Source of the DNA: Sphingomonas sp. H160509 | GTDB lineage: Bacteria; Pseudomonadota; Alphaproteobacteria; Sphingomonadales; Sphingomonadaceae | Direction of reading: 5' to 3' | Length of the DNA stretch: 64,000 nt | NCBI RefSeq assembly: GCF_024124765.2 | Contig: NZ_JAMXSR020000002.1 | Location: 3,492,001 to 3,556,000 of the forward strand | Shown here: one piece after another, positions 17,216-27,747 of the stretch | Numbering within the stretch: position 1 is the stretch's first letter | Layout of the letters: each line of letters begins with the position of its first letter | The notes under the pieces: model-generated | The model's input: only the letters and a program-made list of their open reading frames with translations | What the model was told of the DNA's origin: nothing | Database searches by the model: none | Translations under genes and position numbers: made by a program

Positions 17216-18613
17216 TCAGTAGTGGATTGCCCGGCCGTACGCCGCCAGCACGCTCTCGTGCATCATCTCGGACAGCGTCGGATGCGCGAACACCGTCTCC
17301 ATCAGTTCAGCCTCGGTCGTCTCGAGCTGGCGCGCGACCACATAGCCCTGGATCAGCTCGGTCACTTCCGCGCCGACCATGTGCGCGCCGAGCAGTTCGC
17401 CGGTCTTCGCGTCGAACACCGTCTTCACGAAGCCCTCCGCCTCGCCCAGCGCGATCGCCTTGCCGTTGCCGATGAAGGGGAATTTGCCGACTTTAAGCTC
17501 GTAACCGGCTTCCTTCGCCTTCGCCTCGGTCATACCGACCGATGCGACCTGCGGGCGCGAATAGGTGCAGCCGGGGATGTTGGCCTTGTCCATCTGGTGC
17601 GGTGAACCGCCGGCGATCTTCTCGACCGCGATGATGCCCTCATGGCTGGCTTTGTGCGCGAGCCACGGCGCGCCGGTGACGTCGCCGATCGCCCAGATGC
17701 CCTCGACGTTGGTGCGGCCATAGCCGTCGGTCTTGATGTGGCCGCGGTCGGTCTCGACGCCCAAAGCCTCGAGCCCGATATTCTCGGTGTTGGGGACGAT
17801 CCCGATCGCGATGATCGCGTGGCTGAAGGTCTCTTCCGAAACCTTGCCGTCCTTCGCCTTGATCTTGGCCGTGACGCCGTTCGCCGAGGGCGCGAGACCT
17901 TCGAGACCGGTCTGGGTCAGCAGCTTGATGCCCTGCTTGGTCAGCGCCTTGTCCATGAACGCGGAGACTTCCTCGTCCTCGACGGGGAGGATCCGCGGGA
18001 GCATCTCCACGATCGTCACGTCGGCGCCCATGTCGTTGTAGAAGCTGGCGAACTCGACGCCGATCGCGCCCGAGCCGATGACCAGCAGCTTGGTCGGCAT
18101 CTCGGTCGGCACCATCGCGTGGCGATAGGTCCAGATCCGCTCGCCGTCGGCCTTGGCGAACGGCAGGTCGCGGGCGCGGGCGCCGGTTGCGACGATGATG
18201 TTCTTAGCTTCGAGCTCGACGGTCTTGTCGCCCTGCTTGACGCTAAGCTTGCCTTTGGCGGTAACGGTGCCGACGCCTTCGACGACGGTCACCTTGTTCT
18301 TCTTCATCAGGCCCTTGACGCCCGCGTTCAGCTGGCCTGCAACCTTGCGCGAGCGGTCGACGATCTTGGCGAGGTCGAAGCCGACATTGTCCGCCTTGAG
18401 GCCGTAGCTCTCGGCGTTCTGCATGTAGTGGTAAATTTCCGAGGTACCAGCAGCAGCGCCTTGGTCGGGATGCAGCCCCAGTTGAGGCAGATGCCGCCCA
18501 AGCGCTCACGCTCGACGATCGCGACCTTTAGGCCGAGTTGCGACGCGCGGATCGCGGCGACGTAGCCGCCGGGGCCCGGAGCCGAGGATGACGAGATCAT
18601 AGGTATCAGCCAC
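17216..18613 (-). CDS. lpdA: Dihydrolipoyl dehydrogenase, E3 (apparent frameshifts)
   Basis: FAD-dependent E3 component that reoxidises lipoamide in pyruvate and 2-oxoglutarate dehydrogenase complexes, about 464 aa after correction. Landmarks are GPGGYVAAIRASQLG (FAD), the redox disulfide GGICLNWGCIPTKALL, the NAD motif VIGSGAIGVEFASFY, and the C-terminal His-Glu pair in FAHPTLSEMMHE. GTG at 18613 with AAGGA upstream gives the start V(M)ADTYDLVILGSGPGG. The frame breaks at 18571-18579 (one extra base) and at 18447-18451, where the phase fits two extra bases close together. It lies downstream of pdhC in the same direction, so it is probably the PDH-associated E3. Confidence 0.92.
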
Positions 18614-18628
18614 GGAAAATCCTTTGGA

Positions 18629-19018
18629 TCAGTTGGTTTCGGGCGGCACGGGCCGCGGTTTGCGATCGTCGCCGACCGCCACGAAGATAAAGCGCGCCTG
18701 GGTCACCTTGCAGCTGTCGTTGCTGTGGCGCGCGCGGCGCCAGGCCTCGACCTCGATCGTCATCGAGGTTCGGCCGACCGCGATCAGGTGCGCGTACACG
18801 GAGACTTCGTCACCGACGACCACCGGCATGTGGAACTTCATCGCGTCCGCCGCAATCGTGACGGCACGACCGCCGCTCCGCCGCGATGCGACAGAGCCGG
18901 CAGCCAAATCCATCTGGCCCATCAGCCAGCCGCCGAAGATGTCGCCATACGGGTTGGCGTCGGCGGGCATCGCCGTGACGCGGATCGTCGGCGCTTTGTT
19001 GGGGGGCAGGTCGGTCAC
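18629..19018 (-). CDS. Hotdog-fold acyl-CoA thioesterase (YciA type)
   Basis: 129-aa single hotdog domain. The YciA/BACH-type active-site stretch NPYGDIFGGWLMGQMDLAAG is near residue 22, and the central strand reads DAMKFHMPVVVGDEVSVYA. Members hydrolyse short- to long-chain acyl-CoA, limiting build-up of CoA esters. GTG at 19018 has AGGAG upstream and overlaps the preceding small gene by four bases. It lies between pdhC and lpdA, which suggests a link with acyl-CoA or CoA balance around pyruvate dehydrogenase (inference). Confidence 0.82.
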   Translation of the reverse strand: MTDLPPNKAPTIRVTAMPADANPYGDIFGGWLMGQMDLAAGSVASRRSGGRAVTIAADAMKFHMPVVVGDEVSVYAHLIAVGRTSMTIEVEAWRRARHSNDSCKVTQARFIFVAVGDDRKPRPVPPETN

Positions 19019-19254
19019 GCTTCACTCCTGCGGGTCGTTCGGTCGAGACGCCGGGCGCGGCGCAGTGGCCCCACGCCCATCAGCACGGTCGCGACCATCG
19101 CCGCCGCCCCGCACGACCAGATCACGTCCTGTCCAAGCGGATAGGACCATGCCGCCGCCCAGGTCATCGCCACCGCCGCCACGAGCCCGCCGAGGATGTG
19201 CAGGATCTCGATGGTGGTGCCCGAAAGCGACCTGAACGATGACACCAGACCCAT
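19015..19254 (-). CDS. Small two-helix membrane protein in the pdh cluster
   Basis: 79-aa hypothetical protein with two hydrophobic segments (about residues 15-36, IEILHILGGLVAAVAMTWAA, and 46-62, IWSCGAAAMVATVLMGV) and a basic C-terminal tail (RRARRLDRTTRRSEA). It starts one base after the pdhC stop and overlaps the thioesterase start by four bases, so translational coupling within one operon is likely. I do not recognise a family. Confidence 0.6.
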   Translation of the reverse strand: MGLVSSFRSLSGTTIEILHILGGLVAAVAMTWAAAWSYPLGQDVIWSCGAAAMVATVLMGVGPLRRARRLDRTTRRSEA

Positions 19255-19255
19255 C

Positions 19256-20608
19256 TCAGGCGAGCATGCCCAGCGGGTTCTCGACGAGGTGCTTGAACGC
19301 CTTCATGAACTGAGCGCCGTCCGCACCATCGATCGCGCGGTGATCGAAGCTGCCGGTGGCCGACATGACGGTCGCGACCGCCAGTTCGTCACCGATCACG
19401 ACCGGGCGCTTCTCGCCCGCGCCGACCGCCAGGATCATCGCCTGCGGCGGGTTGATGACCGCATCGAACTGCGTGATGCCGAACATGCCCATGTTGCTGA
19501 TCGAGGCAGTACCGCCCTGATATTCCTCGGGCTTCAGCTTGCCGTCACGCGCACGGCCGGCAAGATCCTTCATCTGCGTCGAGATCGACGACAGCGATGC
19601 GGTGTCCGCACCGACGATGATCGGCGTGATCAGACCTGACGGCGTGCTCACCGCCACCGAGATGTCGGCGCGCTGGAAGGTGATCAGCTGGTCGGGCGTG
19701 AACATCACGTTGCAGCTCGGCACCTGCATGAGCGCGACGGCCTGCGCCTTGATCAGCAGATCGTTGACCGACAGCTTCACGCCGCGCGATTCGAGGCTCT
19801 TGTTCAGTTCGCCGCGCAGCTTGAGCAGCGCGTCGAGGCGGATGTTCACGGTGAGGTAGATGTGCGGAACGGTCTGCTTCGACTCGGTCAGGCGACGGGC
19901 GATCGTCTTCCGGACGTTGCTGAGCTTGGTAGCCTCGTGGGGAATGTCCGGCACGGTCGCAGGCTTTGCGGCAGGGGCGGGAGTAGCGGCAGCTGCCGGC
20001 ACAGCAGCGTCGGTCTTCGCAGCAGTAGGGGCGGCACCCGGCTTCGCGCTCTCGACGTCGGCCTTGACGATGCGACCCTTGGGGCCGGAACCCGACACGG
20101 CGCCGATATCGATACCCTTGTCGGCGGCAAGACGGCGCGCGAGCGGGCTCGCCTTCACGCGGTCACCACTGGCGCTGGGCTTGGCGGCACCGGCATCATC
20201 GGGACGGCCATGATCTTCGGCCGACGATTCGGTCCGCTCGACCGGCTTGGCCTCGGTCCCGGTCTTGTTCGGGTCCGTCGGATCGGGCTTCGCTTCCGAT
20301 TCCTTCGCGGCCGGCTCGGGCGTCTCGCTCTTGGTAGGCTCGGATGAAACCGAAGACGCGTCCTCGCCCTCTTCCGCGATGATCGCAATAACGGTGCCGA
20401 CCTTCACGTTGTCGGTACCCTCTGCGACGAGGATCTTGACCACGGTGCCTTCGTCGACCGCTTCGAATTCCATCGTCGCCTTGTCGGTCTCGATCTCGGC
20501 CATCAGGTCGCCGGATTTCACGACGTCGCCCTCCTTGATCAACCATTTGGCGAGGGTACCCTCCTCCATGGTCGGGGACAGCGCAGGCATCTTGATCTCG
20601 ATCGACAT
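19256..20608 (-). CDS. pdhC: Pyruvate dehydrogenase E2, dihydrolipoamide acetyltransferase
   Basis: 450-aa E2 core subunit that transfers the acetyl group to CoA. In order: one lipoyl domain (residues 1-80, lipoyl lysine in EIETDKATMEFE), an Ala/Pro/Glu-rich linker, a peripheral subunit-binding domain (KASPLARRLAADKGIDIGAV, near 165-200), a second Ala/Pro linker, and the catalytic domain ending with the active-site SFDHRAIDGADGAQF. PSCNVMFTPDQL is also typical of the PdhC type. ATG at 20608 (MSIEIKMPALSPTMEEG) is the usual start. The frame is intact. The E1 genes are not adjacent in the window. Confidence 0.94.
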   Translation of the reverse strand: MSIEIKMPALSPTMEEGTLAKWLIKEGDVVKSGDLMAEIETDKATMEFEAVDEGTVVKILVAEGTDNVKVGTVIAIIAEEGEDASSVSSEPTKSETPEPAAKESEAKPDPTDPNKTGTEAKPVERTESSAEDHGRPDDAGAAKPSASGDRVKASPLARRLAADKGIDIGAVSGSGPKGRIVKADVESAKPGAAPTAAKTDAAVPAAAATPAPAAKPATVPDIPHEATKLSNVRKTIARRLTESKQTVPHIYLTVNIRLDALLKLRGELNKSLESRGVKLSVNDLLIKAQAVALMQVPSCNVMFTPDQLITFQRADISVAVSTPSGLITPIIVGADTASLSSISTQMKDLAGRARDGKLKPEEYQGGTASISNMGMFGITQFDAVINPPQAMILAVGAGEKRPVVIGDELAVATVMSATGSFDHRAIDGADGAQFMKAFKHLVENPLGMLA

Positions 20609-20731
20609 GGATTTCCCCAGGGCGTGACGTAACGGCATGCCTACTCGCGCCCTCGTCCGCTCGGGTCAACCCCGACGCACTTGCGTATCGACCCGCCGCG
20701 GCCCAATTACCGGCGATAACGGGGGGCGAAA

Positions 20732-21188
20732 ATGCGCATTTATCTGGTGGTTATCGACGACAGTCCGGAAGCTGGGATCGCGTTGCGTTTCGCGGCCCGG
20801 CGTGCGGTGAAGACCGGCGGCGGGGTCGAAATCCTCACGGTGATCCCACCGCAGGAGTTCATCGCGTTCGGCGGCGTCCAGGCGACGATCGAGGAAGAAG
20901 CGCGCCTGCATGCCGAGGGGCTGGTTGCTGGTGCCGCCGGGACATTGCTCGAAGAGTCCGGGTTGCGTCCGTCGATCACGGTGCGCGAGGGGAGAAAGCG
21001 CGAAGATCATCCGCGAGATGATTGCCGCAAATCCCGATATCGCGGCGCTGGTTCTCGGCGCCGCGGCGACTGGTGCTCCAGGCAAACTCATCGCGCATTT
21101 TGCGGGGACTGATGCGGGTTCGCTGCCGGTGCCGGTCATGATCATTCCCGGATCGCTTACGCGCGAGGCAATCGACCGGCTCAGTTGA
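20732..21188 (+). CDS. Universal stress protein (UspA family, apparent frameshift)
   Basis: About 151 aa after correction. The N-terminal strand MRIYLVVIDDSPEAGIALRFAARRA matches the Usp nucleotide-binding fold, and the C-terminal half has ANPDIAALVLGAA and the terminal strand LPVPVMIIPGSLT. The G-x2-G-x9-G-type ATP loop is only partly visible (GAAATGAPGKLIAHFAG). The frame breaks at the GGGG run 20989-20992 between VREG and ESAKIIREM. It is divergent from pdhC. Confidence 0.8.
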
Positions 21189-21200
21189 GTGAGGCGGACT

Positions 21201-21872
21201 TCAACTGACAGCCATTGCCGAATGCGTGGCCAGCAGGCGCTCTACGCTGTTGATGCCAGTCTGCGTGAGCTGCAACGCATCGAGATTGCTGTCTGGCGGT
21301 TCAATTAGGGACTTCGCCTGGAGCACGCGAATCCAGCGACCGAGCGTCGACCGTGACAGGCGTAGCTGGTCGGCAACCATGTCGACGCTTGCGATTCGGC
21401 TCTCGGCTTCTGCGACGTATACGATCAGCAGCGTCGTCCACGCATGATCGGCGAAAAGATCGGACCCGAGTACCGCGTCGCGCGCACGGATAATTCCCAG
21501 CAAGTCCTTGGCCCGGCGCCAAAGATGATGCGGCATGGCATCGCCACTGATTGTGTCGGCGAGCGTAGGAGCGGTGCACAGGGTGCCGATTAGTCTGCCG
21601 GGCTTGCCGTTGCCCAGTCGCGAAACCTGGACTTCCATCGTGATGATATCGCCTTCGCCGCCGATGTAACGTTTCCGGATTCGGGCTGAATTGCCATTGG
21701 GTTGCAATGCCGCAACGTGGCTCAGGTTACGCGCGACGTCGTCGGGGTGCGTTATCGATAGGTAGGAAAGGCCCACAAGCTGTTTCTGCGTGCGTTGCAG
21801 CACCGCCGCGACCGGTTCGTCTATCGCGAGGATAACGCCGTCGCCGTCTGAAACAGAATGGCCAATGATCAT
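21201..21872 (-). CDS. PAS domain and winged-helix regulator
   Basis: 223-aa predicted regulator. Residues about 10-105 resemble a PAS fold (AIDEPVAAVLQRTQKQLVGLSYLSITHPDD, then the core ending GRLIGTLCTAP). The C-terminal third has a helix-turn-helix/winged-helix region (SRIASVDMVADQLRLSRSTLGRWIRVLQAKSLIE) like many MarR- or GntR-sized DNA-binding domains. The signal sensed is unknown. A promoter with an exact 17-bp spacer lies just upstream. It is divergent from the M28 peptidase gene, which is a possible target (inference). Confidence 0.65.
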   Translation of the reverse strand: MIIGHSVSDGDGVILAIDEPVAAVLQRTQKQLVGLSYLSITHPDDVARNLSHVAALQPNGNSARIRKRYIGGEGDIITMEVQVSRLGNGKPGRLIGTLCTAPTLADTISGDAMPHHLWRRAKDLLGIIRARDAVLGSDLFADHAWTTLLIVYVAEAESRIASVDMVADQLRLSRSTLGRWIRVLQAKSLIEPPDSNLDALQLTQTGINSVERLLATHSAMAVS

Positions 21873-21897
21873 CTTAGGTCCTCGCGCTCTTGATCAT

Positions 21898-21926
21898 ATA
21901 ATAGCGGTTGGCTTAAAAAGTCTCAA
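21898..21926 (-). promoter_or_regulatory. Sigma-70 type promoter of the PAS regulator gene
   Basis: On the minus strand TTGAGA (21926-21921), a 17-base spacer and TATTAT (21903-21898), 25 bases upstream of the ATG at 21872. The region is AT-rich compared with its surroundings. Confidence 0.6.
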
Positions 21927-22040
21927 ACATTTGATCGGTCCATTTTGCATAACATCTTGTCGGCACACAAAATTGCCCGCCGGGAACGATTGTGACGCTA
22001 CCCTCTTGAGCGTGGCGCGAGATCAGGCCACGATCCGCTC

Positions 22041-23331
22041 ATGCCTATTTTTGCCGTCCCGCTGCTACTTGCCGCCGCCGCCCCTTACCCTGCTCCGTCC
22101 GCGGTTCGCCTGAAGGCGGACGTGACCACGATGGTCGCCTTCGGTACGCGACACACCGCGTCGACCACCACCGACCCGAAACGCGGTATTGGTGCCGCCC
22201 GGAACTGGGCCGCTAGCCGCTTCCAGGAAATCGCCGCGACATGTGGCGGCTGCATCACCGTCGATCGCATCTCGCGCCGCTTCACCGGACCACGCGCACC
22301 GACCGGCGTGGTAGTCGAGGACGTGCTCGGGATTCAAATAGGACGTGATCCCAATCGCGTCGTGATCGTCGGCGCGCATATCGACAGCCGTGTCACCGAC
22401 GTGATGAACGTGACGTCGGATGCGCCCGGCGCGAACGACAATGCCTCGGGCGTCGCTTTGGTGCTGGAGGCGGCGCGACTGCTGTCGCAACGCCAGTTCG
22501 ACGCGACGATCGTCTACGCGGTGTTCTCGGGCGAGGAGCAGGGCTTGTGGGGCGCCGAACTGCTCGCCGATACCGCCAAGGCGCGCGGCTGGCAGGTGTC
22601 GGCGATGCTCAACAACGACATCGTCGGCAACACGGTCGGGCAGGGCGGCGTACGCGTCGCCGACAAGGTCCGGGTGTTTTCGGAAGGCATTCGTGCATCC
22701 GAGGATCTGGTCGCCCAGCAGGGCCGCCGGGCCGAGGGCGGCGAGGATGACGGCCCCAGCCGCGCGCTGGCCAAGGCGATCGACGGTATCGCGCGCGACA
22801 TTCCCGGCGGCCTCGACGTGATGATCGATCGCCGGCCAGATCGGTTCGGGCGTGGCGGCGATCACGAGCCTTTCCTTAAGCTCGGCTACCCCGCGGTGCG
22901 GTTCTCGGTCGCGGCCGAGAATTGGGATCGTCAGCATCAGGACCTGCGCACCGAAAAGGGAGTGGTCTACGGCGACACGATCGAGGGCATGGACTTTCCG
23001 TATCTGGCGAAAGTGACCGCGATCAACGTCGCGACGCTGTCACGGATCGCCAGCGCCCCCCGCGGCACCCGAAGACGTGTCGATCGCCGGGGCATTGTCC
23101 CGCGATACGACGGTGAAGTGGACTGCGGTGCCAGGCGCTGCCGGCTACCGCGTGCGGTGGCGTCGCAACGATGCGCAGAGCTGGACGGAAACTCGCGACG
23201 TTACCGGGACTGGGACTATCCTGACGCAGGTGCCGGTGGACGACAATTTCGTCGGCGTGTCCGCTTTGTCGGCGACGGGCGCGGAAAGCCTCGTCAGCTT
23301 CGCCGGACGCGACCGCCGACCGACCCGGTAA
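22041..23331 (+). CDS. Secreted M28-family zinc aminopeptidase (apparent frameshift)
   Basis: About 429 aa after correction. The N-terminal signal peptide is MPIFAVPLLLAAAAPYPAPS. The di-zinc peptidase core is complete: VGAHIDSR (His-Asp), GANDNASGVAL (bridging Asp), FSGEEQGLWG (catalytic Glu pair), NNDIVG and GGDHEPFLKLGYPAVR (last His). A C-terminal beta-sandwich-like domain (AGALSRDTTVKWTAVPGAAG, resembling fibronectin type III) follows. The frame breaks between catalytic core and C-terminal domain at the six-C run 23056-23061, where five are expected. It probably degrades peptides in the periplasm or outside the cell. Confidence 0.85.
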
Positions 23332-23358
23332 CCGTCCATCGACGCGCGCATCGGTTGC

Positions 23359-25730
23359 CTAGGCGGCGGCCGATGCTTTCCAGCGACCATTCGCAAGCGC
23401 GCGCACTTGTTCGACGGGCATCGGGCGGCCGAAATAAAAGCCCTGGACGTTGGTGCAACCGAACGCTTGCGCCATGCGGTGCTCAGCTTCGGTTTCGACG
23501 CCCTCCGCCGTCGTGTCGATGTCGAGGCTCCGGGCGAGCGCAATCACCGCGTGGACGATCGCAACCGCTTCGCGCGTCCCGGCGGCGGCGTCGCGGACGA
23601 AGCTCCGGTCGATCTTGATAGACGAGAACCGCGTACGGCTGAGATACCCCAGCGACGAATGGCCGACGCCGAAATCGTCGAGACTAAGCCGCACGCCCAT
23701 GTCGAGCAGCCGCTCCAGGACCTTAGTCGCGCCAAGCGCCTCGGTCAGGAATACGCTCTCGGTGACCTCAAGTTCGAGGCGATCCGCGGCCAGGCCGGTG
23801 TTCGCCAGCGCGGAGGTGACCGTCGTCACGAAATTGGGGTTCTGGAGCTGGTCGGCAGAGACGTTGACTGCGACACGGATGTCGGACGGCCATTTCGCGG
23901 CCTCCTCGCACGCCGTGCGAAGCGCCCACGCCCCAATCGGCGCGATCAGGCGCGCGTCCTCGGCCAGCGGGATGAACTTTTCGGGCGCGATGATACCGAA
24001 GCGTGGACTGGTCCAGCGCAGCAGCGCTTCGAACGCGACCAGCGTCTCGCCGCGAGCATCGACGACCGGCTGGTAGTCGAGGTGCATTTCGCCATTCTCG
24101 AGCGCGGTGCGAAGCGCCATTTCGAGGACACGCCGCTCCTCCGCCTTCACGTGCAGTTCCGGCTCGTAGGTGCGATACACCCCGCGGCCGGCGTCCTTGG
24201 CACGGTAGAGGGCGAGATCGGCGGAGCGGACGAGCATTTCCGCGGTGCGTCCGTCGCGCGGGCCGATCGCGATGCCGACGCTGGCGCCGATGTACAGCGT
24301 GTGGGCGTCGATCTCATAGGGTCGCGACAGCGTCTCGATGATCCGTCGCGCAAGGTCGTCGATCGCACCCGCATCGCTCGCGCCCCGCACGATGACCGCG
24401 AACTCGTCGCCGCCAAGCCGCCCGCACAGGCTGCCGTCCCCCATCAAGCCCTCGAGCCGTTCGGACACGCTGCCGAGCAGGCGATCGCCGATCGGATGGC
24501 CGAGCGTATCGTTGACCGCCTTGAACCGATCGAGATCGAGCATCATGAACGCGTAGCGGCCACCCCAGCTGTCGGCCTCGGCCATCGTCCTGACGAGCGT
24601 CTCGTTGATCATCAGCCGGTTGGGCAGCCCGGTCAGCACATCGAACCGCGCCATCCGGTTGATCCGGTCTTCCGAAGCGCGCAGTTCGGTGATGTCAGAC
24701 GTGACGCCGCGAAATCCGTAGAATTCGCCATCGTCTCCGAACCGGGGGAGGCGGCTATTTCCCACCATCGCAGGTCACCGTTGATCGTCACGGGCAGGCG
24801 GACGTCGCGAAAGCTGTCGCGACGGCGCAATTTCTCGGCAAGCGTCCGGAGTTCGGAGGCGAACTCCCCACTGTCCCAGCTCGGGCCGGCCAGCAATTGC
24901 AGCAACGGCATCCCGTCGATCTCACCAGGATCGAGCCCGCACGCGACCGCGAATCGCGACGACGCGCGAACGATTCGCCGCATCGCGTCGGTCTCCCACA
25001 GCCAGTCCGCGCCGGTATCCTCGAACTCGCGGAGGAGCAGGCTCACGGTCTCGTCGCGTTCGTTCAGCGCGATCTCGTTGGCGCGGATCAGGACGAGGGC
25101 GCGGGCACGGCTGACGCATCCCGCCATCAGTACCAGCGTGAAGGCCAAGATTCCGATCGCTGCCGATGTCGTCCCGGCGATCAGCAGCTGGATGACCATC
25201 GACGCGCCGAGATATCCAACGAAGATCAGCGTCGCGAGCGTCAGCGGCGCCATCGCGAATGCCGCGGCCGTCATCAACAGGGTGAGCGTAATGCCAAGCC
25301 CGGCGGTCGTGCCCGAGGGAGCATGCGTACAGAACAGGATCGGTACGCACGACCAGCCGAGGCCAAGCGCCAGACCCTCCCACCCGGTCTTGCGTAGGTC
25401 GTGGACGCTCGCCTGGCTTTCACCAGTGTGCGGGACTGCGAGACGCCGGAACGCGACAGCGACGGCGATCGCGACGAGCAACGCGGACCAGGTCGTGACC
25501 TGCCACGCAGGGACGGTCGCGCTGACCAGGAACCCGGTCGCCAGTACAGCGGCCAGATTGGTCGAGAGCAGCACCAGTGCCATCTTGCGCCCAGCGAACA
25601 ACTGCGCGGCACGGATGCGGCTCCATTCGACATGGTCCGCCCCGCCACCGCGGAGACCCATCAATCTGAAGAGATCGACGGTCACGCGGCGTGACGGAGA
25701 AGGCGGTGCAGGGCTCACGGCGTCGGTCAT
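23359..25730 (-). CDS. Membrane-bound GGDEF and EAL domain c-di-GMP protein (apparent frameshift)
   Basis: About 790 aa after correction. Order: about six transmembrane segments (residues 45-210), a PAS-like domain, GGDEF (CGRLGGDEFAVIV, catalytically complete) and EAL (FEALLRWTSP, with DDFGVGHSSLGYL and the QGFYFGRP end motif, which looks competent). No RxxD inhibitory I-site precedes GGDEF. It may both make and degrade cyclic di-GMP; which activity dominates cannot be read off. The frame breaks at 24744-24748, between WWEIAASP and RFGDDGEFYG, where one C seems to be missing (coding strand). This is one of the few deletions in the window. Confidence 0.85.
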
Positions 25731-25886
25731 AGGTCCGCTTGGTTATCAGATCGTTCTTATCGACCAGCGTGACTGTAATTTAGTTCGATCTGGATCAATC
25801 CACGCAGTCGTGGACGTCCTTGCATAGTTTCATTCGCGTGTCAGCGGTGGCGGCGTGACCCGCCGCCTGTCTCAGGCAGGGCGGTC

Positions 25887-27653
25887 TCAGGCTGCGATGT
25901 CGTACGGCTTTATATCGCCGCTCAGGTACAGGTTGCGCGCCTTCGCGCGGCTGAGCTTACCCGACGAGGTGCGCGGCAGGGTGCGTGGCGGGATCAGTTC
26001 GATCAGGCAGTTCATGCCCGTCACCGACCGCACGCGTTCGCGGATTTCGTCGCGCAGGCGCAGGCGTTCGGCTTCGTCGGAGCTGCGGCACTGGACCAAT
26101 ACGGCGGGGGGTTTCCTCGCCGCCGGGCGTGGTGATCGCGAACGCGGCGATGTCGCCGGCCTTGAAGCCGGGGAGCTGTTCCACCGCCCATTCGATGTCC
26201 TGCGGCCAGTGGTTCTTGCCGTTGACGATGATCATGTCCTTGGCGCGGCCGACGATGTAGATGTAGCCGTCCGACATATAGCCCATGTCGCCGGTATCGA
26301 GCCAACCGTCGGCCATGCACGCGTCGGTCGCCGCGTCGTCGCGGAAATAGCCGACCATCACCGACTTGCCGCTACACCAGACCTTGCCGATCGCGCGATC
26401 GGGGAGCGGCGTGCCGTCCTCTTCGCGGATCTCGATTCGCATGTCGCGGACCGGCTCGCCGCAATTGACGATCGCCCGGTAGCGCTGAGGGACGGTCCCC
26501 ACCGCGCGAGCCACCCGAAAGCTGCGTTTCCTCGACCAGTTCGACGCGGATGCCTTCGCCCGGCGGCATCAGCGAAACCGCGAGCGTCGCCTCGGCGAGA
26601 CCATAGCTCGGCAGGAACGCGCTGGCCTTGAAGCCGGCATCGGCGAACGCGTCGACGAACGACTGCATCACGTCGGGACGGATCATGTCGGCGCCATTCC
26701 CCGCGACGCGCCAACGCGACAGGTCGAACCGATCGCTCGCCTTGGTCTGCGACGACATGCGGCGCGCGCAGATATCGTAGCCGAAGGTCGGCGAATAGCT
26801 GAGCGTCGTGCCTTCGTTGCGGCTGATGAGATCGAGCCACGCGAGCGGACGGCGCGCGAAATCCTCGGTCTTGAGGTAGTCGGTGGAGACTTGGTTTGCG
26901 ATCGGCGACAGGAAGCAGCCGACCAGACCCATGTCGTGATACCAGGGCAGCCACGAGACGCAGCGATCGGTGTCGCAGACTTCCATGCCGTGGCTATGCG
27001 CGGCGAGGTTGTTGAGTAGCGCGGCGTGGGTGATGACGACGCCGTGCGGGAAGCGCGTCGAGCCGCTCGAATATTGCAGGTACGCGATGTCGTCCGGCTT
27101 TGCCTCGGGCAGCGTTGCGACGGGTGCCTCGCGCGTCCCGAACTCGGACCAGTCGATCCCGACGGTGCCAGATAGGCGCGCGGCTTCGCCGGCCATCTGC
27201 GCAAGTTCGGGTGGGAAGATCAGCATCTTCGGGTCGCAGCTCGCAAGCTGGACGCGGAGCTGTTCGATGTACGAGTCGCGGCCGCCGAACGAGGTTGGCA
27301 GCGGCAACGGCACGGGCCACGCACCGGCATAGACGACGCCGAAGAACAAGGCGGCGAACTCAGGGCCGGTCTCCGCGACTAGGGCGATGCGGTCTGCAGG
27401 AGCGACACCGGCGGCGATCAGGCGATCCGCCATCGCACGGGCGTCGGTACGGAGTTGCGAATAGGGGGTAGGGCTGCGACAAGGTGCCGCGCGCGTCGTG
27501 GAAATTAAGCCCGCGGTTACCGCTAGCGGCGTAATCGAGCGCTTCGCCCAAGGTGCCGAAATCTGCGAAGCGGCGCGGCAGGGCGTCTTGGGTCGGCGTC
27601 GCAACGATTGACGCTACGGTCATGCCGTCCTTGTTAGCCGTGTCGGTCGTCAT
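25887..27653 (-). CDS. Long-chain fatty acyl-AMP ligase (FAAL, three apparent frameshifts)
   Basis: About 587 aa after correction. Adenylate-forming enzyme: YLQYSSGSTRFPHGVVITH (P-loop), WLPWYHDMGLVGCFLSP, SYGLAEATLAVS, DGWLDTGDMGYMSDGYIY and GRAKDMIIVNGKNHWPQDIE are all FAAL-like, and the C-terminus RTSSGKLSRAKARN holds the catalytic lysine. FAALs activate fatty acids to acyl-AMP for loading on an acyl carrier protein; no carrier or polyketide gene is adjacent. The frame breaks at 27464-27468, 26497-26500 and 26106-26111, each with one extra base in a homopolymer. ATG at 27653 has AAGGA upstream. Confidence 0.85.
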
Positions 27654-27747
27654 CGCAGTTCCTTGGTTCGTCGCGGCGCTCGAACACACCACGCCTATCT
27701 TAAGTATAGCCGTTCAACTTCGGGTGCCAGTGTGGCACAATGATGGC

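Noticed and set aside
20609..20731. TTGACC hexamer as a pdhC promoter
   Set aside because: The -35 is good, but 16 to 18 bases downstream there is only GAGTAG, which is not a credible -10 hexamer.
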